Source of the DNA: AP-15 sp963799085
GTDB lineage: Bacteria > Pseudomonadota > Alphaproteobacteria > ATCC43930 > CGMCC-115725
Assembly: GCA_963799085.1 (NCBI GenBank)
Contig: CAWCWA010000006.1
Span: 186,001 to 250,000 of the forward strand
Reading direction: 5' to 3'
DNA length: 64,000 bases
The position numbers were made by a program, and so were the translations under genes. The stretch's first letter is position 1; every line of letters begins with the position of its first letter. Positions 53,707-62,936 of the stretch are shown here, piece by piece. The notes under the pieces were generated by a model that searched no databases, was not told the origin of the DNA, and saw nothing but the letters and a program-made list of their open reading frames with translations.

Positions 53707-55190
53707 TGGCCCGTGCGCTGATGCTGCAAGGCACCGGCTCCGACGTAGGGAAGTCGCTGCTGGTCGCGGGGTTGGCGCGCGCCTTTACGCGGCGCGGTCT
53801 GCGGGTGCGGCCCTTCAAGCCGCAGAACATGTCGAACAACGCGGCGGTGACGGCGGAGGGCGGCGAGATCGGGCGAGCGCAAGCCTTGCAGGCGCGCGCC
53901 TGCCGCACAGCGCCCGTGAGCGATATGAACCCGGTGCTGCTGAAGCCGCAGGCCGAGAGCGGCGCGCAGATCATCGTGTGCGGGCGAGTGTGGCGCGCCG
54001 CCTCCGCCGGCGATTACCGGCGCCTTGCGCCCGGCCTGCTGCCGAACGTGCTCGCCGCTTTCGCCCGGCTTGCCGCAGCCGCCGACCTGGTGCTTGTCGA
54101 GGGTGCGGGGAGCCCCGCAGAAATCAATCTGCGCGACGGCGACATCGCCAACATGGGATTCGCCGAGGCGGCCGATATTCCGGTCGCTCTGGTCGGCGAC
54201 ATCGAGCGCGGCGGTGTGATCGCGCAGCTCGTCGGCACCTGCACGCTTTTGGCCGAGAGCGAGCGGGCGCGGCTTTCGGGCTTTATCGTCAACAAGTTCC
54301 GCGGCGATGCGCGGCTTTTCGACGGCGGGCTTGACGTAATCAAATCGCATACCGGGCTGCGTTCGTTCGGCGTCGTGCCGTTCTTTCCCCCGGCGATCAA
54401 CCTCCCGGCCGAAGATTCGTTGTCGCTGCCGACCGCCGCTATTCAGGGAAGGGGAGACGGGGCTGTTAAGATCGCGGTTCCAGTATTGCCGCGCATCGCC
54501 AATTTCGACGATCTCGATCCGCTGCGCGCCGAACCCGGCGTCGAACTCGTCATGGTCCGGCCGGGGCGGCCACTGCCGCGCGACGCGACACTCATCATCC
54601 TGCCGGGGTCGAAGGCGACGATCGCCGACCTCGCTTTCTTGCGTCGGGAGGGCTGGGACATCGACATTCTCGCGCATTGCCGCCAGGGTGGCCGGGTTCT
54701 CGGCCTCTGCGGCGGCTATCAGATGCTCGGGCATAGCATTGCCGATCCCGAGGGGATCGAGGGCGAGGCGGTGACCGTCACCGGGCTCGGGCTCCTCGAC
54801 ATCGATACGGTTCTCGGCGGCGACAAGCGGCTGACCGCGGCGCGGGGCATCGATCTCGCCTGCGGGATGGCGGTCGAGGGCTACGAGATGCATCTCGGGC
54901 GGACGCGGGGACCCGGCCTCGTGCGCCCGATGCTGCGCCTCGACAATGGCCCGGAGGGCTGCGTCAGCCCCGACGGGCGGGTCAGCGGAACCTATCTGCA
55001 CGGGCTCTTCGCCGCCGATGCGTTTCGCCGCGCGTATCTGACTGCCCTGGGCGGTGCGGCGGGCGAATTCGCCTATGAGGAACGGGTCGAGAGCACGCTC
55101 GATGCGCTCGCCGACCATCTCGAATGCGCGCTCGACCTCGACGCCTTGCTCGCCGCCGCGCGCCCGCCCGGGCTCAAACGGGCAGCCTGA
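53706..55190 (+). CDS. cobQ: Cobyric acid synthase
   Basis: A 494-residue glutamine amidotransferase that amidates adenosylcobyrinic a,c-diamide at four side chains. The synthetase half has a P-loop-like LQGTGSDVGKSLLVAGLAR and RPFKPQNMSNNAAVT. The amidotransferase half has the nucleophile Cys in VLGLCGGYQMLG and the His in SGTYLHGLF. LPRIANFDDLDPL sits between the two halves. All parts are intact. It starts at ATG 53706 overlapping cobO and ends 17 bases inside the convergent cobD gene. Confidence 0.96.
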   Translation: MARALMLQGTGSDVGKSLLVAGLARAFTRRGLRVRPFKPQNMSNNAAVTAEGGEIGRAQALQARACRTAPVSDMNPVLLKPQAESGAQIIVCGRVWRAASAGDYRRLAPGLLPNVLAAFARLAAAADLVLVEGAGSPAEINLRDGDIANMGFAEAADIPVALVGDIERGGVIAQLVGTCTLLAESERARLSGFIVNKFRGDARLFDGGLDVIKSHTGLRSFGVVPFFPPAINLPAEDSLSLPTAAIQGRGDGAVKIAVPVLPRIANFDDLDPLRAEPGVELVMVRPGRPLPRDATLIILPGSKATIADLAFLRREGWDIDILAHCRQGGRVLGLCGGYQMLGHSIADPEGIEGEAVTVTGLGLLDIDTVLGGDKRLTAARGIDLACGMAVEGYEMHLGRTRGPGLVRPMLRLDNGPEGCVSPDGRVSGTYLHGLFAADAFRRAYLTALGGAAGEFAYEERVESTLDALADHLECALDLDALLAAARPPGLKRAA

Positions 55191-56163
55191 CATGGCCTGC
55201 CAGAAAGAGCCCCAAAACCAACCCGCCCTGGATCAAACAGGCGAGCGTGAAAAGCCGCAACGCCCTGGCGATGTCGCCGACCCCAGCCCGCGCGGTGCCA
55301 TCGCCGATCCAGGGATCGCTGACGACACCCTCGGCATAGCGGCGCGGGCCGGCAAGGGCGAGCCCAAGCGCGCCGGCCATCGCACCCTCCGGCCAGCCGG
55401 CATTCAGCGAGCGGTGTTTGCGCGCATCGCGCAGCATGACCCAAACCGCCCGGTCGGGCCGCGCATCCCTGGCGAAGAGCGCCGCGGCGGCGAGCAGCAG
55501 TCCGCCGAGCCGCGCCGGCGCCAGGTTCAGTACGTCGTCAAACCGCGCCGCCGCCCAGCCGAAGGCGCGGTAATGCGGCGTACGATGGCCGATCATGCTG
55601 TCGAGCGTGTTGGCGGTCTTGTAGGCGAAGAGGCCGGGCAGCCCCAGCACCAGATACCAGAACACCGGCGCCACGACGCCGTCGCTGAAATTCTCCGCGA
55701 GGCTCTCGATCGCCGCGCGCGCGACGCCGTGCCGGTCGAGGCTCGCCGGGTCGCGGCCGACGATACGGCGCACCGCCTCGCGGCCGGCCGGAACACCGCC
55801 CTTGGCCAGCGCCACGCCCACCGCGGTCACATGCTCATAAAGGCTGCGCTGCGCCACCAGCACGGCGATCAGCAGGATCTCGACGAGATTGCCGGCAAGG
55901 CTGCGGCGGCAGAGCCACTGCACGACGTAGCCCGCCGCCGCGGCACCGCCGACCAGCACAACGACCGTCAGAACGCCGCGGGCGCGTCGTGCGGCCTCGC
56001 TGCGGATGTCGCGGTTGAGCTTGCGGTCGAAAAAGGCGACCGCGCGACCGACCAGAACCACCGGGTGGGGGATATGACGGAAGAGAAACGGCATTTCGCC
56101 GAAGACGGCGTCGATCGCGAGGCCGGCGACGAGCAGCAGCAATGGGTCGAAGACCGGCGGCAT
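55174..56163 (-). CDS. cobD: Adenosylcobinamide-phosphate synthase
   Basis: A 329-residue inner-membrane enzyme that attaches aminopropanol (or its phosphate) to cobyric acid (CbiB family). It has LLLLVAGLAIDAVFGE and the HPVVLVGRAVAFFDRKLN block at the start, ARAAIESLAENFSDGVVAPVFWYLVLGLPG, AYKTANTLDSMIGH and RDARKHRSLNAGWPEGAMAGALGLALAGPRRY. All are conserved family blocks. It is convergent with cobQ (17-base overlap) and diverges from cbiX (41 bases), so it needs its own promoter in that short gap. Confidence 0.95.
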   Translation of the reverse strand: MPPVFDPLLLLVAGLAIDAVFGEMPFLFRHIPHPVVLVGRAVAFFDRKLNRDIRSEAARRARGVLTVVVLVGGAAAAGYVVQWLCRRSLAGNLVEILLIAVLVAQRSLYEHVTAVGVALAKGGVPAGREAVRRIVGRDPASLDRHGVARAAIESLAENFSDGVVAPVFWYLVLGLPGLFAYKTANTLDSMIGHRTPHYRAFGWAAARFDDVLNLAPARLGGLLLAAAALFARDARPDRAVWVMLRDARKHRSLNAGWPEGAMAGALGLALAGPRRYAEGVVSDPWIGDGTARAGVGDIARALRLFTLACLIQGGLVLGLFLAGHVRLPV

Positions 56164-56204
56164 GACGGCGGGAATGTCGATGGCGGCGGCCGCGGGGTCA
56201 ACGC

Positions 56205-57118
56205 ATGACCGAGCGCGCGGTGCTGCTCTGCGGCCACGGCAGCCGCGACCCGGAGGCGATCGCCGAGTTCGAGCTTCTGGCCGCGGTGCTGCGGCCGCGC
56301 CTGCCCGAACTCGACTTCGCCACCGGCTATCTCGAATTCGCCCGGCCGACGATCCGCGACGCGCTTACGGGCTTGGCCGAGCGCGGTGCCCGTCGCATCC
56401 TTGCGGCGCCGGGGATGCTGTTCGCGGCGAGCCATGTCAAGAACGACCTGCCGTGGGAGGTCAACAGCTTCGCCGCCGAGACATCGCGGAGATCGAGGTC
56501 CGGTTCGGCCGCGATCTGGCGATCGACCCGCTACTGTTGCGCGCGGCGGCGGAGCGCATCGCCGCGGCGGCCGACGACCGGGTGGCGCTCTCGGAAACGC
56601 TGCTCGTCGTCGTCGGGCGCGGCACCAACGACCCGGACGCCAATTCCAACATCGCCAAGCTCGCGCGCATGCTGTGGGAGGGGATCGGGTTCGGCTGGGC
56701 CGAGGCGGCGTTCAGCGGCGTCGCCCACCCGCGGGTCGACGCGGCGCTCGCTCGCGCCGTGCGATTAGGGTTCCGCCGCATCGTCGTCTTTCCCTATTTC
56801 CTGTTCACCGGCGTGCTGGTCAAGCGCATCTATGCCCAGACCGACGAGGCGCAGCACCGGTTTCCCGACATCGAATTCGTCAGGGCGCCCTATCTGCGCG
56901 ACCATCCGGCGGTGCTCGACGCGTTTTGCGAGCGAATCGGCGAACTCGGCGAGGGGCAACCGGCGATGAATTGCCAGCTCTGCAAATACCGCACGCAGAT
57001 CATCGGCTATGAGGCCGAGGCGGGCGCGCCGCAGCAGGGCCATCACCACCACGTCCGTGGCATCGGCGTCGAAAGCGGTATGGGCAGGTCATCGCCATGG
57101 CCACCACCTCACCGGTGA
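56205..57118 (+). CDS. cbiX: Sirohydrochlorin cobaltochelatase CbiX, long form (apparent frameshift)
   Basis: About 300 residues when repaired. CbiX puts cobalt into sirohydrochlorin early in the pathway. The N-terminal half has VLLCGHGSRDPEA with the catalytic His and LAAPGMLFAASHVKNDLP. After a shift near 56475 the second half continues as DIAEIEVRFGRDLAIDPLLL, LLVVVGRGTNDPDANSN, FRRIVVFPYFLFTGVLVKRI. The tail has a Cys pair (NCQLCKYRTQI), as in long CbiX proteins that bind an iron-sulfur cluster, and GHHHHVRG. The last residues after GIGVE may be misframed. Confidence 0.85.
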
Positions 57119-58033
57119 TGTTTGACGCCCATGTCATGGTCGATTGGAGTGCGGCGAACGTGCCGCGCACCGGGCGCGACAGCATCTGGATCTGCTGGCG
57201 CGGAGCGGGCGGGGAGCGGCTCGACAATCCGCCGACGCGCCGGGAAGCAAAGGCGCTGCTGTATGACCGGCTGAGGGGAGCGCTCGCGCGCGGCGAGCGG
57301 GTCTTGCTTGGCTTCGACTTTCCATTTGGCTACCCGGCCGGCTTCGCCGCGAGGCTCGGTCTCGGCGGGACCGCGTGGCGCGCCGTCTGGGACGAGATTG
57401 CCCGGCTCATCGAGGACGACGACAAGAACCGCAGCAACCGCTTCGAGGTCGCCGCCGCGCTGAACCGGCGCATCTCGAACCGAGCGCTCCCGTTCTGGGG
57501 ATGTCCCGCCAAGCAGGCTGGGGATTATCTCGCCCCGACACGGCCTTGTTACGACGAAACCGGGTTGGCCGAGCGGCGGCTGATCGACGACCCCCGCTAC
57601 ATGCCCGGGGCGCAGCCCTGCTGGAAGCTTGCCTATCCCGGCAGCGTCGGCAGCCAGGTTCTAACCGGCATCCCGATCGTGCGGGCGTTGCGAAACGATC
57701 CGGATTTGGCCGAGCGCGCGCGCATCTGGCCGTTCGAGACCGGGCTCCGCGCGCCCGAAGATCCGGGATTGGTATTCGCCGAGGTCTACCCGTCCTTGTG
57801 GAGAAAGGCGATCGCGCCGATCGAGGGCGAAGCCCAAGGACGCCGTTCAGGTCCGCTTTGTCGCCCGCCATTTTGCGGAACTCGACCGGGCCGGCGCGCT
57901 CGCCCCCCTCTTTGCCGGCGATCCCGGCTTGAGCGAGGAAGAGCGCCGGCGCGTCGAGACCGAAGAGGCGTGGACCCTCGGCGTCACCGCGCGCCGGCAG
58001 CCTCCGACCGCGGCACTTAGCGCCACCAGCTAA
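57097..58033 (+). CDS. Uncharacterised protein in the cobalamin cluster (apparent frameshift)
   Basis: About 311 residues when repaired. It begins near ATG 57097 or 57118 with FDAHVMVDWSAANVPRTGRDSIWICW, and has VLLGFDFPFGYPAGFAARLG, NRFEVAAALNRRIS, PGSVGSQVLTGIPIV, RIWPFETGLR and VFAEVYPSLW. The frame shifts near 57832, then KDAVQVRFVARHFAELDRAGAL runs to the stop at 58033. The regular VDWS and FDFPFGYP motifs with conserved Asp residues resemble RNase H-fold DUF429-like proteins, but I cannot name a function. It overlaps the cbiX end and so is probably co-expressed. It is convergent with uppP (17-base overlap). Confidence 0.7.
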
Positions 58034-58823
58034 GCAGCGCCAGCGCCACTGCGCCGAGTACGATGCGATACCAGGCAAAGACGCCGAAGCCGTGCCGGCT
58101 GACAAAGCCGACGAGCGTGCGCACGACAAACAAGGCCGAGACGAAGGCGACGACAAAGCCGATCGCGATCAAGCTCAGATTGTCGGCCGTCAGGATCGCG
58201 CGGTTCTTGTAGAGGTCGTAAACGGCGGCCCCCAGCATCGTCGGCACCGCGAGAAAGAACGAGAACTGGGTCGCGGCCGCGCGGTCGACGCCCAGCACCA
58301 TGGCGCCCATGATCGTGGCGCCGGCCCGTGACACGCCCGGGATCATCGACAGGATCTGGCAGCAGCCGATACCGAACGCACGGCGCAGGCGGATCTCGTC
58401 GACGCTCTCGATCCGCGGCACCGGCCGCCAGCGCTCGATCAGCAGGATGACGAAGCCGCCGAGGATCAGGCTGATTGCGACGACCCAAGGGGAAAACAGC
58501 ACTTCCTTGATCAGCCGGTAGGCGAAGACGCCGACGACCGCCGCCGGCAGAAAGGCGACGATGATATTGGCGACAAAGCGTTGCGAGACCGGGTTGGAGG
58601 CGAGCCCGGTGGCGGCGTCGAAAAAGCGCCCCCGGTAGACCCAGCACACCGCAAGAATGGCGCCCAACTGGATGACGATATCGAACAATTTGCTCGCCGG
58701 CCCTTCGACCCCGAGGAGCGCGTCGGCGAGGATCAAGTGTCCCGTCGACGACACCGGAAGAAATTCGGTCAACCCCTCAACAAGGCCGAGGAGGGCGGCG
58801 GTCAGATCGTCGGCGGACGGCAT
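58017..58823 (-). CDS. uppP: Undecaprenyl-diphosphatase (BacA/UppP)
   Basis: A 268-residue inner-membrane phosphatase that recycles undecaprenyl diphosphate to the monophosphate carrier used for peptidoglycan and other envelope glycans. Family motifs are LGLVEGLTEFLPVSSTGHLIL (Glu-rich catalytic motif, about residues 12-32) and IPGVSRAGATIMGAM (the PGxSR motif). About eight hydrophobic helices fill the rest. Activity of family members gives intrinsic tolerance of bacitracin. The gene ends inside the 3' end of the unassigned gene on the other strand and begins a gap of about 480 bases. Confidence 0.95.
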   Translation of the reverse strand: MPSADDLTAALLGLVEGLTEFLPVSSTGHLILADALLGVEGPASKLFDIVIQLGAILAVCWVYRGRFFDAATGLASNPVSQRFVANIIVAFLPAAVVGVFAYRLIKEVLFSPWVVAISLILGGFVILLIERWRPVPRIESVDEIRLRRAFGIGCCQILSMIPGVSRAGATIMGAMVLGVDRAAATQFSFFLAVPTMLGAAVYDLYKNRAILTADNLSLIAIGFVVAFVSALFVVRTLVGFVSRHGFGVFAWYRIVLGAVALALLSWWR

Positions 58824-59299
58824 GAGGGATTGAGTTGCCGCACCGCGTCCAGCGTGTCAAGCGAACCTCCGGCAGGCGCGGCAGCCATTGACGCGAGCGA
58901 TTTTCTTGACAGAACGGCGATCGCGGCGCGCCGGAATCGCCGTCGTTCCGACCCAAAAAAAGGAACCAGGGAAATGGCCCCGGCGCGACCGATCGCTCAG
59001 CCGAGAGGGTTATGCCGGCAGCGAGGCCGCAAGGCGGCGATGACGGGCGCGCATGAAGGAATTGCCGCCGCCGTGGAGGCGCGCCGCTCGGGTCGAGGGG
59101 GCGGCGGGGTTCGCGGGGACATCGGGCGATGGAGATCTCTCGGACGAATAGCGGCGGGCGAAATCCTCGTCGGTGAAGGCAAAAGCGCAATCGTCGTGTT
59201 GCTGGTCGCAGCTCGGCTCGGACATCCGCAGCATTCCCTCATCGCTGTTGTTGCAGCGGATTATGGCATGCTGCGGCGATTTGACCAAGGGTCGGTCAT
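58824..59299. other. Intergenic stretch without a supportable gene
   Basis: This is 476 bases between uppP and the LLM oxidoreductase gene. A reading frame on the minus strand, 59303 to 59010, starts with GTG overlapping the oxidoreductase stop (GTGA) and holds MSEPSCDQQHDDCAFAF, but it lacks family similarity and normal composition in its second half. A TTGACA lies at 58907-58912 with no convincing -10. I assign nothing here with confidence. Confidence 0.3.
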
Positions 59300-60347
59300 T
59301 CACCGTTCGATCGCGAAGCCCTCGAAGGCGTGCGGGATTTTGCGGATGTCGGCAAGGAGTTCACGCTGCAAGCCAGGAGGCGCGTCCGGCGGGAAATTCA
59401 GCTCGATCGCGTCGGCGAGGCCGCCGAAGCGCATCTCGATCGCGGCGGCGATTTCTGAATAGGGGCCGCAGGCGGCAAAGATGCGCACGACGTCGTCCGA
59501 CACCTCGGCCGCCATCTCGTTCCAACGGCCCTCGACCGAAAGGCGGTGCAGCCTGGCGCCCAACTCTTCCAGCCCGTGCAAGGTGAGGATCGGCAGATAG
59601 GTTCGAGTCGAGCCGTATAGGGCGACGCGCTGGCGGACCCAATCCATGGCCCGGGAGACGGAAGCCGCGTCGGGACCGGTCGCGACAAAGCCGCCGCCGT
59701 GCAGGTCGAAATGCGCGCGCTCGCGTCCGCCGCGGCGGATGCCTTCGGCAAGCTGCGGCAGGCACACCTCTTCGAGATAGCGGCGGGAACAGAGCGGGTG
59801 CAGCCGAACCCCGTCGCAGACCTCGCCGGCGACGCGCAACATCGCCGGTCCGACCGCGGCGATCGCGACCGGGACCATCGGCAAGCCGGTCGGTTCGGGC
59901 GAGAAGTCCGGGGTCATCAGGGTCAGCGTGCAATGCGTACTGTGGTAGTCGAGCTTGCCGCCCGTCTCCCAGCAATGCCAGAGCGCCCGCAGCGCGCCGA
60001 CATAGTCGCGCAGCCGAGGCGCCGGCGGGCTCCATGGGAATGCCGAAGCGGCGCTCGTTATGCCCTTTGACCTGGCTGCCGAGCCCGAGGACGAAGCGGC
60101 CGCCGGAATTCGCCTGCAGGTCCCAGGCCTGGCTCGCCAGCACCGTCGGGCTGCGCGGAAAGGCGACTGCGACCGACGGCGTCAGTTCGATCCGTCCGGT
60201 CGCGGCGGCGGCGAAGGCAAGCGGCGTAAACGGATCGTGTCCCAACTCGACTGTCATCACGCCGTCGAAACCCGCCGTCTCGGCCGCCGCGGCAAATGGT
60301 CCCGCCTCGCGCCAATCCCGCATCGGCAACAGTGTGAAGACGCGCAC
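59300..60347 (-). CDS. LLM-class flavin (F420-type, TIGR03617-like) oxidoreductase (apparent frameshift)
   Basis: About 349 residues when repaired. It is a luciferase-like TIM-barrel oxidoreductase using FMN or F420. From GTG 60347 it reads MRVFTLLPMRDWREAGPFAAAAE, FDGVMTVELGHDPFTPLAFAA, then FVLGLGSQVKGHNERRFG. One indel near 60035 separates this from DYVGALRAL-like sequence and the intact C-terminal part (VPVAIAAVGPAMLRVAGEVCDGVRLHPLCSRRYL). The GLGSQVKGHN loop is typical of the TIGR03617 group. The cofactor and substrate are unproven in alphaproteobacteria, many of which lack F420. Confidence 0.83.
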
Positions 60348-60368
60348 CGTCGCGCCCCGCGCCAGGCG

Positions 60369-60662
60369 TCAGCAATTGCTCCACACTGGGCCGGAGCCGG
60401 CGGTGGAATTATCGAGGAACGGGCTTGCGGGCGGGTTCGAAAATTCCGTGGTCATGCCGCCGAAATGCATGACCGTCGTGCTGCTGGCCCCGGTTTGCGA
60501 ACCGGACATCTGATCGGCCAGATCTTCGGGATCGGCGAGGCGGTTGCTGACCGCCCGGTCCATCACCGGCTTGGAGGTCTGTGTGCTGAACGCGAGCGCG
60601 TCGGAAATCCCGGCAAGAAACATGATGAGCGACGCCGCCATCACGCCCATGATGCGACGCAT
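60369..60662 (-). CDS. Small secreted protein of unknown function
   Basis: A 97-residue protein with a clear signal peptide (MRRIMGVMAASLIMFLAGISDALA) and predicted cleavage before FSTQTS. The mature part of about 73 residues is polar, rich in Ser, Asp and Asn (PVMDRAVSNRLADPEDLADQM; SSTTVMHFGGMTTEFSNPP) and ends with a single Cys (VWSNC). No family is recognised. It lies 21 bases downstream of the LLM gene start region on the same strand and 75 bases before the O-antigen-ligase-like gene end. The signal peptide is the main evidence that it is real. Confidence 0.6.
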   Translation of the reverse strand: MRRIMGVMAASLIMFLAGISDALAFSTQTSKPVMDRAVSNRLADPEDLADQMSGSQTGASSTTVMHFGGMTTEFSNPPASPFLDNSTAGSGPVWSNC

Positions 60663-60737
60663 GACTGTCTCCCCGATGCCGATCCGCCCTTACGCCCTAA
60701 CATAGGGCGAAGCAAGCCCGGACGTCCCCATTCGCGT

Positions 60738-61988
60738 TCAAGGCGAGGATCCGGCAACCCGCGCCATGACCCGGATCAGAAAGGGCGCCAGCAGGAGCGT
60801 GCCGAGCCACCATTCCTGCCAGATGCCGTAAGTGGCCAAGGCGGCGAAAATCATGACGGCGAAACTCGCCCCGGTGGCGGCGGCATAGAGGCGCGGCCAG
60901 GAGGCCTCGGCAAGGCCGAGCCAGATCGTCGCGACCAGCAGTGATGCCAGCGCGGCCCCCGGCACGCCCAGTTCTAGCCAGAATTGCAACGGCGCGTTGT
61001 GCGGGTGCAACGGCAGCCAGGTTTCGCCCGGCCGGATCGGGTCGCGGCCGCCCGGCAGCACGCGCGAGGCGTCGAGCCCCCAGCCGGCGAGCGGCCGCTC
61101 GGCGATGCGGTCGCCGACAAAGGACCAGATCATCAGCCGGTGGCCGGCCGAAATCTTGACCGCGTCGGCCCGGTTTATCACGTCCGGCAGCCGGTCAAGA
61201 CGGGCGAAGGTCAGGGGTGCCGTGAGGATTACGACGACAGAAATCAATGCCGCCGCCCGCGCCGCCTTGCCGCGCAGGAAATAAAGCAGCACGCCCGCCG
61301 AGAGACCCAATAGCAATACCGCCTTCGCCGCCGTCCCGACGAGCATGAAGACGACCGCCGCGGTCGCCGCGGCGAAGAGGATCGCGAGCCCGGAGCGGCC
61401 GCGGCACGCCAGGAACGCCGCAACCGGCAAGATCAGGACGGCGAATGCGACCGAGGCGCGGTTGAGCCGGGTCGCGCGGAACGGATCGGGGAAAAAAAGC
61501 GAGCTCAACAGCCCGCCGGTGGTGAAGTCAATCGCGGCCATGACGAGGCCCAGCGCCATGCCGGAGAGCAGGAACCTTGCGAGCCGCGCCGGGGCGGAAA
61601 TCAGCCCGGCCGCCGCAGCGAGCGCCAATCCGGCGGCGAAGAGGCCGCCGAGACGCAGCGCCACCGCGAGCACGCGCAGCGGATCGATCGACCATGCCGT
61701 CGACAGCAGTCCCCAGCCGAACAGAATGGCGAGGAGCGCTCCCGGAACGGCGACGGCGCGCAATTTCCCGAGATTGCGCGACAGCAGGAGACCGCCGCCC
61801 AACACTCCGGCGACCGAGGCTAGCGCCGCCATCCCTCGGGGCGCCAGCACCAGCAGCGGGAAATAGAGCAGCGCGATAAAATCGAGGCCCGCTTCGAGAA
61901 GCGCGCTCAGTCGGGGTAATGTTGATTTGGGCGGCCGCAGCGCGGCGGCCGAATCCTTGCGATCGCGGTCCGGCCGGACTAGGGACAA
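60738..61988 (-). CDS. O-antigen ligase / polymerase-like membrane protein (Wzy_C family)
   Basis: A 416-residue inner-membrane protein with about eleven hydrophobic segments. The Wzy_C/WaaL-type periplasmic loop is visible around residues 270-340: GHRLMIWSFVGDRIAERPLAGWGLDASR followed by PLHPHNAPLQFWLELGVPGA. The H-x-H-N motif with its conserved His is the family signature. It probably joins O-antigen or another polysaccharide to an acceptor. The start overlaps the ndk stop by 10 bases, so it follows ndk in one transcript. Confidence 0.87.
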   Translation of the reverse strand: MSLVRPDRDRKDSAAALRPPKSTLPRLSALLEAGLDFIALLYFPLLVLAPRGMAALASVAGVLGGGLLLSRNLGKLRAVAVPGALLAILFGWGLLSTAWSIDPLRVLAVALRLGGLFAAGLALAAAAGLISAPARLARFLLSGMALGLVMAAIDFTTGGLLSSLFFPDPFRATRLNRASVAFAVLILPVAAFLACRGRSGLAILFAAATAAVVFMLVGTAAKAVLLLGLSAGVLLYFLRGKAARAAALISVVVILTAPLTFARLDRLPDVINRADAVKISAGHRLMIWSFVGDRIAERPLAGWGLDASRVLPGGRDPIRPGETWLPLHPHNAPLQFWLELGVPGAALASLLVATIWLGLAEASWPRLYAAATGASFAVMIFAALATYGIWQEWWLGTLLLAPFLIRVMARVAGSSP

Positions 61989-62401
61989 ATCTCGATCGCG
62001 GAAAAGAAGAAGGCGATCTCCTCGGCTGCGTTTTGCGGCGAATCGGAACCGTGCACCGAATTGGCCTCAACCGATTCGGCGAAATCCTTGCGGATCGTGC
62101 CGGCGGCGGCCTTGGCTGGATCGGTGGCGCCCATGATCTCGCGGTTGAGAGCGACCGCATTGTCACCCTCGAGGATCTGGACCACGACGGGTCCCGAGGT
62201 CATGAACGCGACGAGGCTGCGGTAGAACGGCCGCTCGGCATGGACGGCGTAAAACCGCTGGGCCTGCGCCTCGGTCAACTGCAATCGCTTCTGCGCGACG
62301 ATGCGCAGCCCGCGTTTCTCGAAGCGGTCGTTGATGGCGCCCGTCAGATTGCGGCGGGTGGCGTCAGGCTTGATGATCGACAACGTCCGTTCGATGGCCA
62401 T
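61979..62401 (-). CDS. ndk: Nucleoside diphosphate kinase
   Basis: A 140-residue kinase balancing nucleoside triphosphate pools by phosphate exchange. It starts MAIERTLSIIKPDATRRNL. The phosphorylated His is His117 in NSVHGSDS, and GATDPAKAAAGTIRKDFA precedes it. The size and all catalytic blocks are normal. It lies 87 bases downstream of holC and overlaps the start of the O-antigen-ligase-like gene by 10 bases. Confidence 0.97.
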   Translation of the reverse strand: MAIERTLSIIKPDATRRNLTGAINDRFEKRGLRIVAQKRLQLTEAQAQRFYAVHAERPFYRSLVAFMTSGPVVVQILEGDNAVALNREIMGATDPAKAAAGTIRKDFAESVEANSVHGSDSPQNAAEEIAFFFSAIEICP

Positions 62402-62488
62402 CGGCGTCTCTTTGCGTGGCGGAGGCGCGGGTTATATCGGCGGCGGCGGCGGCCCGCAACCGATGCCACCCACAACCTGCGCGGGCCG

Positions 62489-62935
62489 CTAGGCCTGCCG
62501 TTCCCAGCCCGATGCCGTCTGCTGCCAATAGGCCAGGCTGTGTCCGGCGTCGCGGGCCTGCCGCCAACGGGCGCGCGCCGCGGCGACAGCGTCGGGATCG
62601 TTGCCGTCAAAGAAATCGGCGCAGCGCGCGAAATCCGCCAGATCGCCGGCCGCAACACCGTCGACCAGCACCAGCATCGTCGCGCCGTTCGGGTTTTCGT
62701 CGCGTTCGGTCAGCCAGATCGGCTGTCGGGCGGGCTCGCCGTCGCGCCCCGAGCCGTGGGCGAGAAAGCTCGCCTCGTCATAGGTCCACAGTACTGCGTC
62801 GAGTTGCGCCACCCGCTCGGCCGAGCCCGCTCGCACGACGACCCGGTGACCCTGAGCACGCGCCCGTTCGAGAAGTCGCGGCAGGGCGCGTTCGAGCGGC
62901 GTCGCCGTCAGATGGTAAAAGCCGATCTCGGCCAC
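62489..62935 (-). CDS. holC: DNA polymerase III chi subunit
   Basis: A 148-residue clamp-loader accessory protein linking the replicase to single-stranded-DNA-binding protein. It starts at GTG 62935 with AEIGFYHLTATPLERALPRLLERA, then LDAVLWTYDEASFLAHGSG and MLVLVDGVAAGDLADFARCADFFDGNDPDAV, the family blocks. The start lies 1 base after the pepA stop, a pepA-holC order widely conserved in proteobacteria, which also supports this start over longer frames. Confidence 0.93.
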   Translation of the reverse strand: MAEIGFYHLTATPLERALPRLLERARAQGHRVVVRAGSAERVAQLDAVLWTYDEASFLAHGSGRDGEPARQPIWLTERDENPNGATMLVLVDGVAAGDLADFARCADFFDGNDPDAVAAARARWRQARDAGHSLAYWQQTASGWERQA

Positions 62936-62936
62936 G

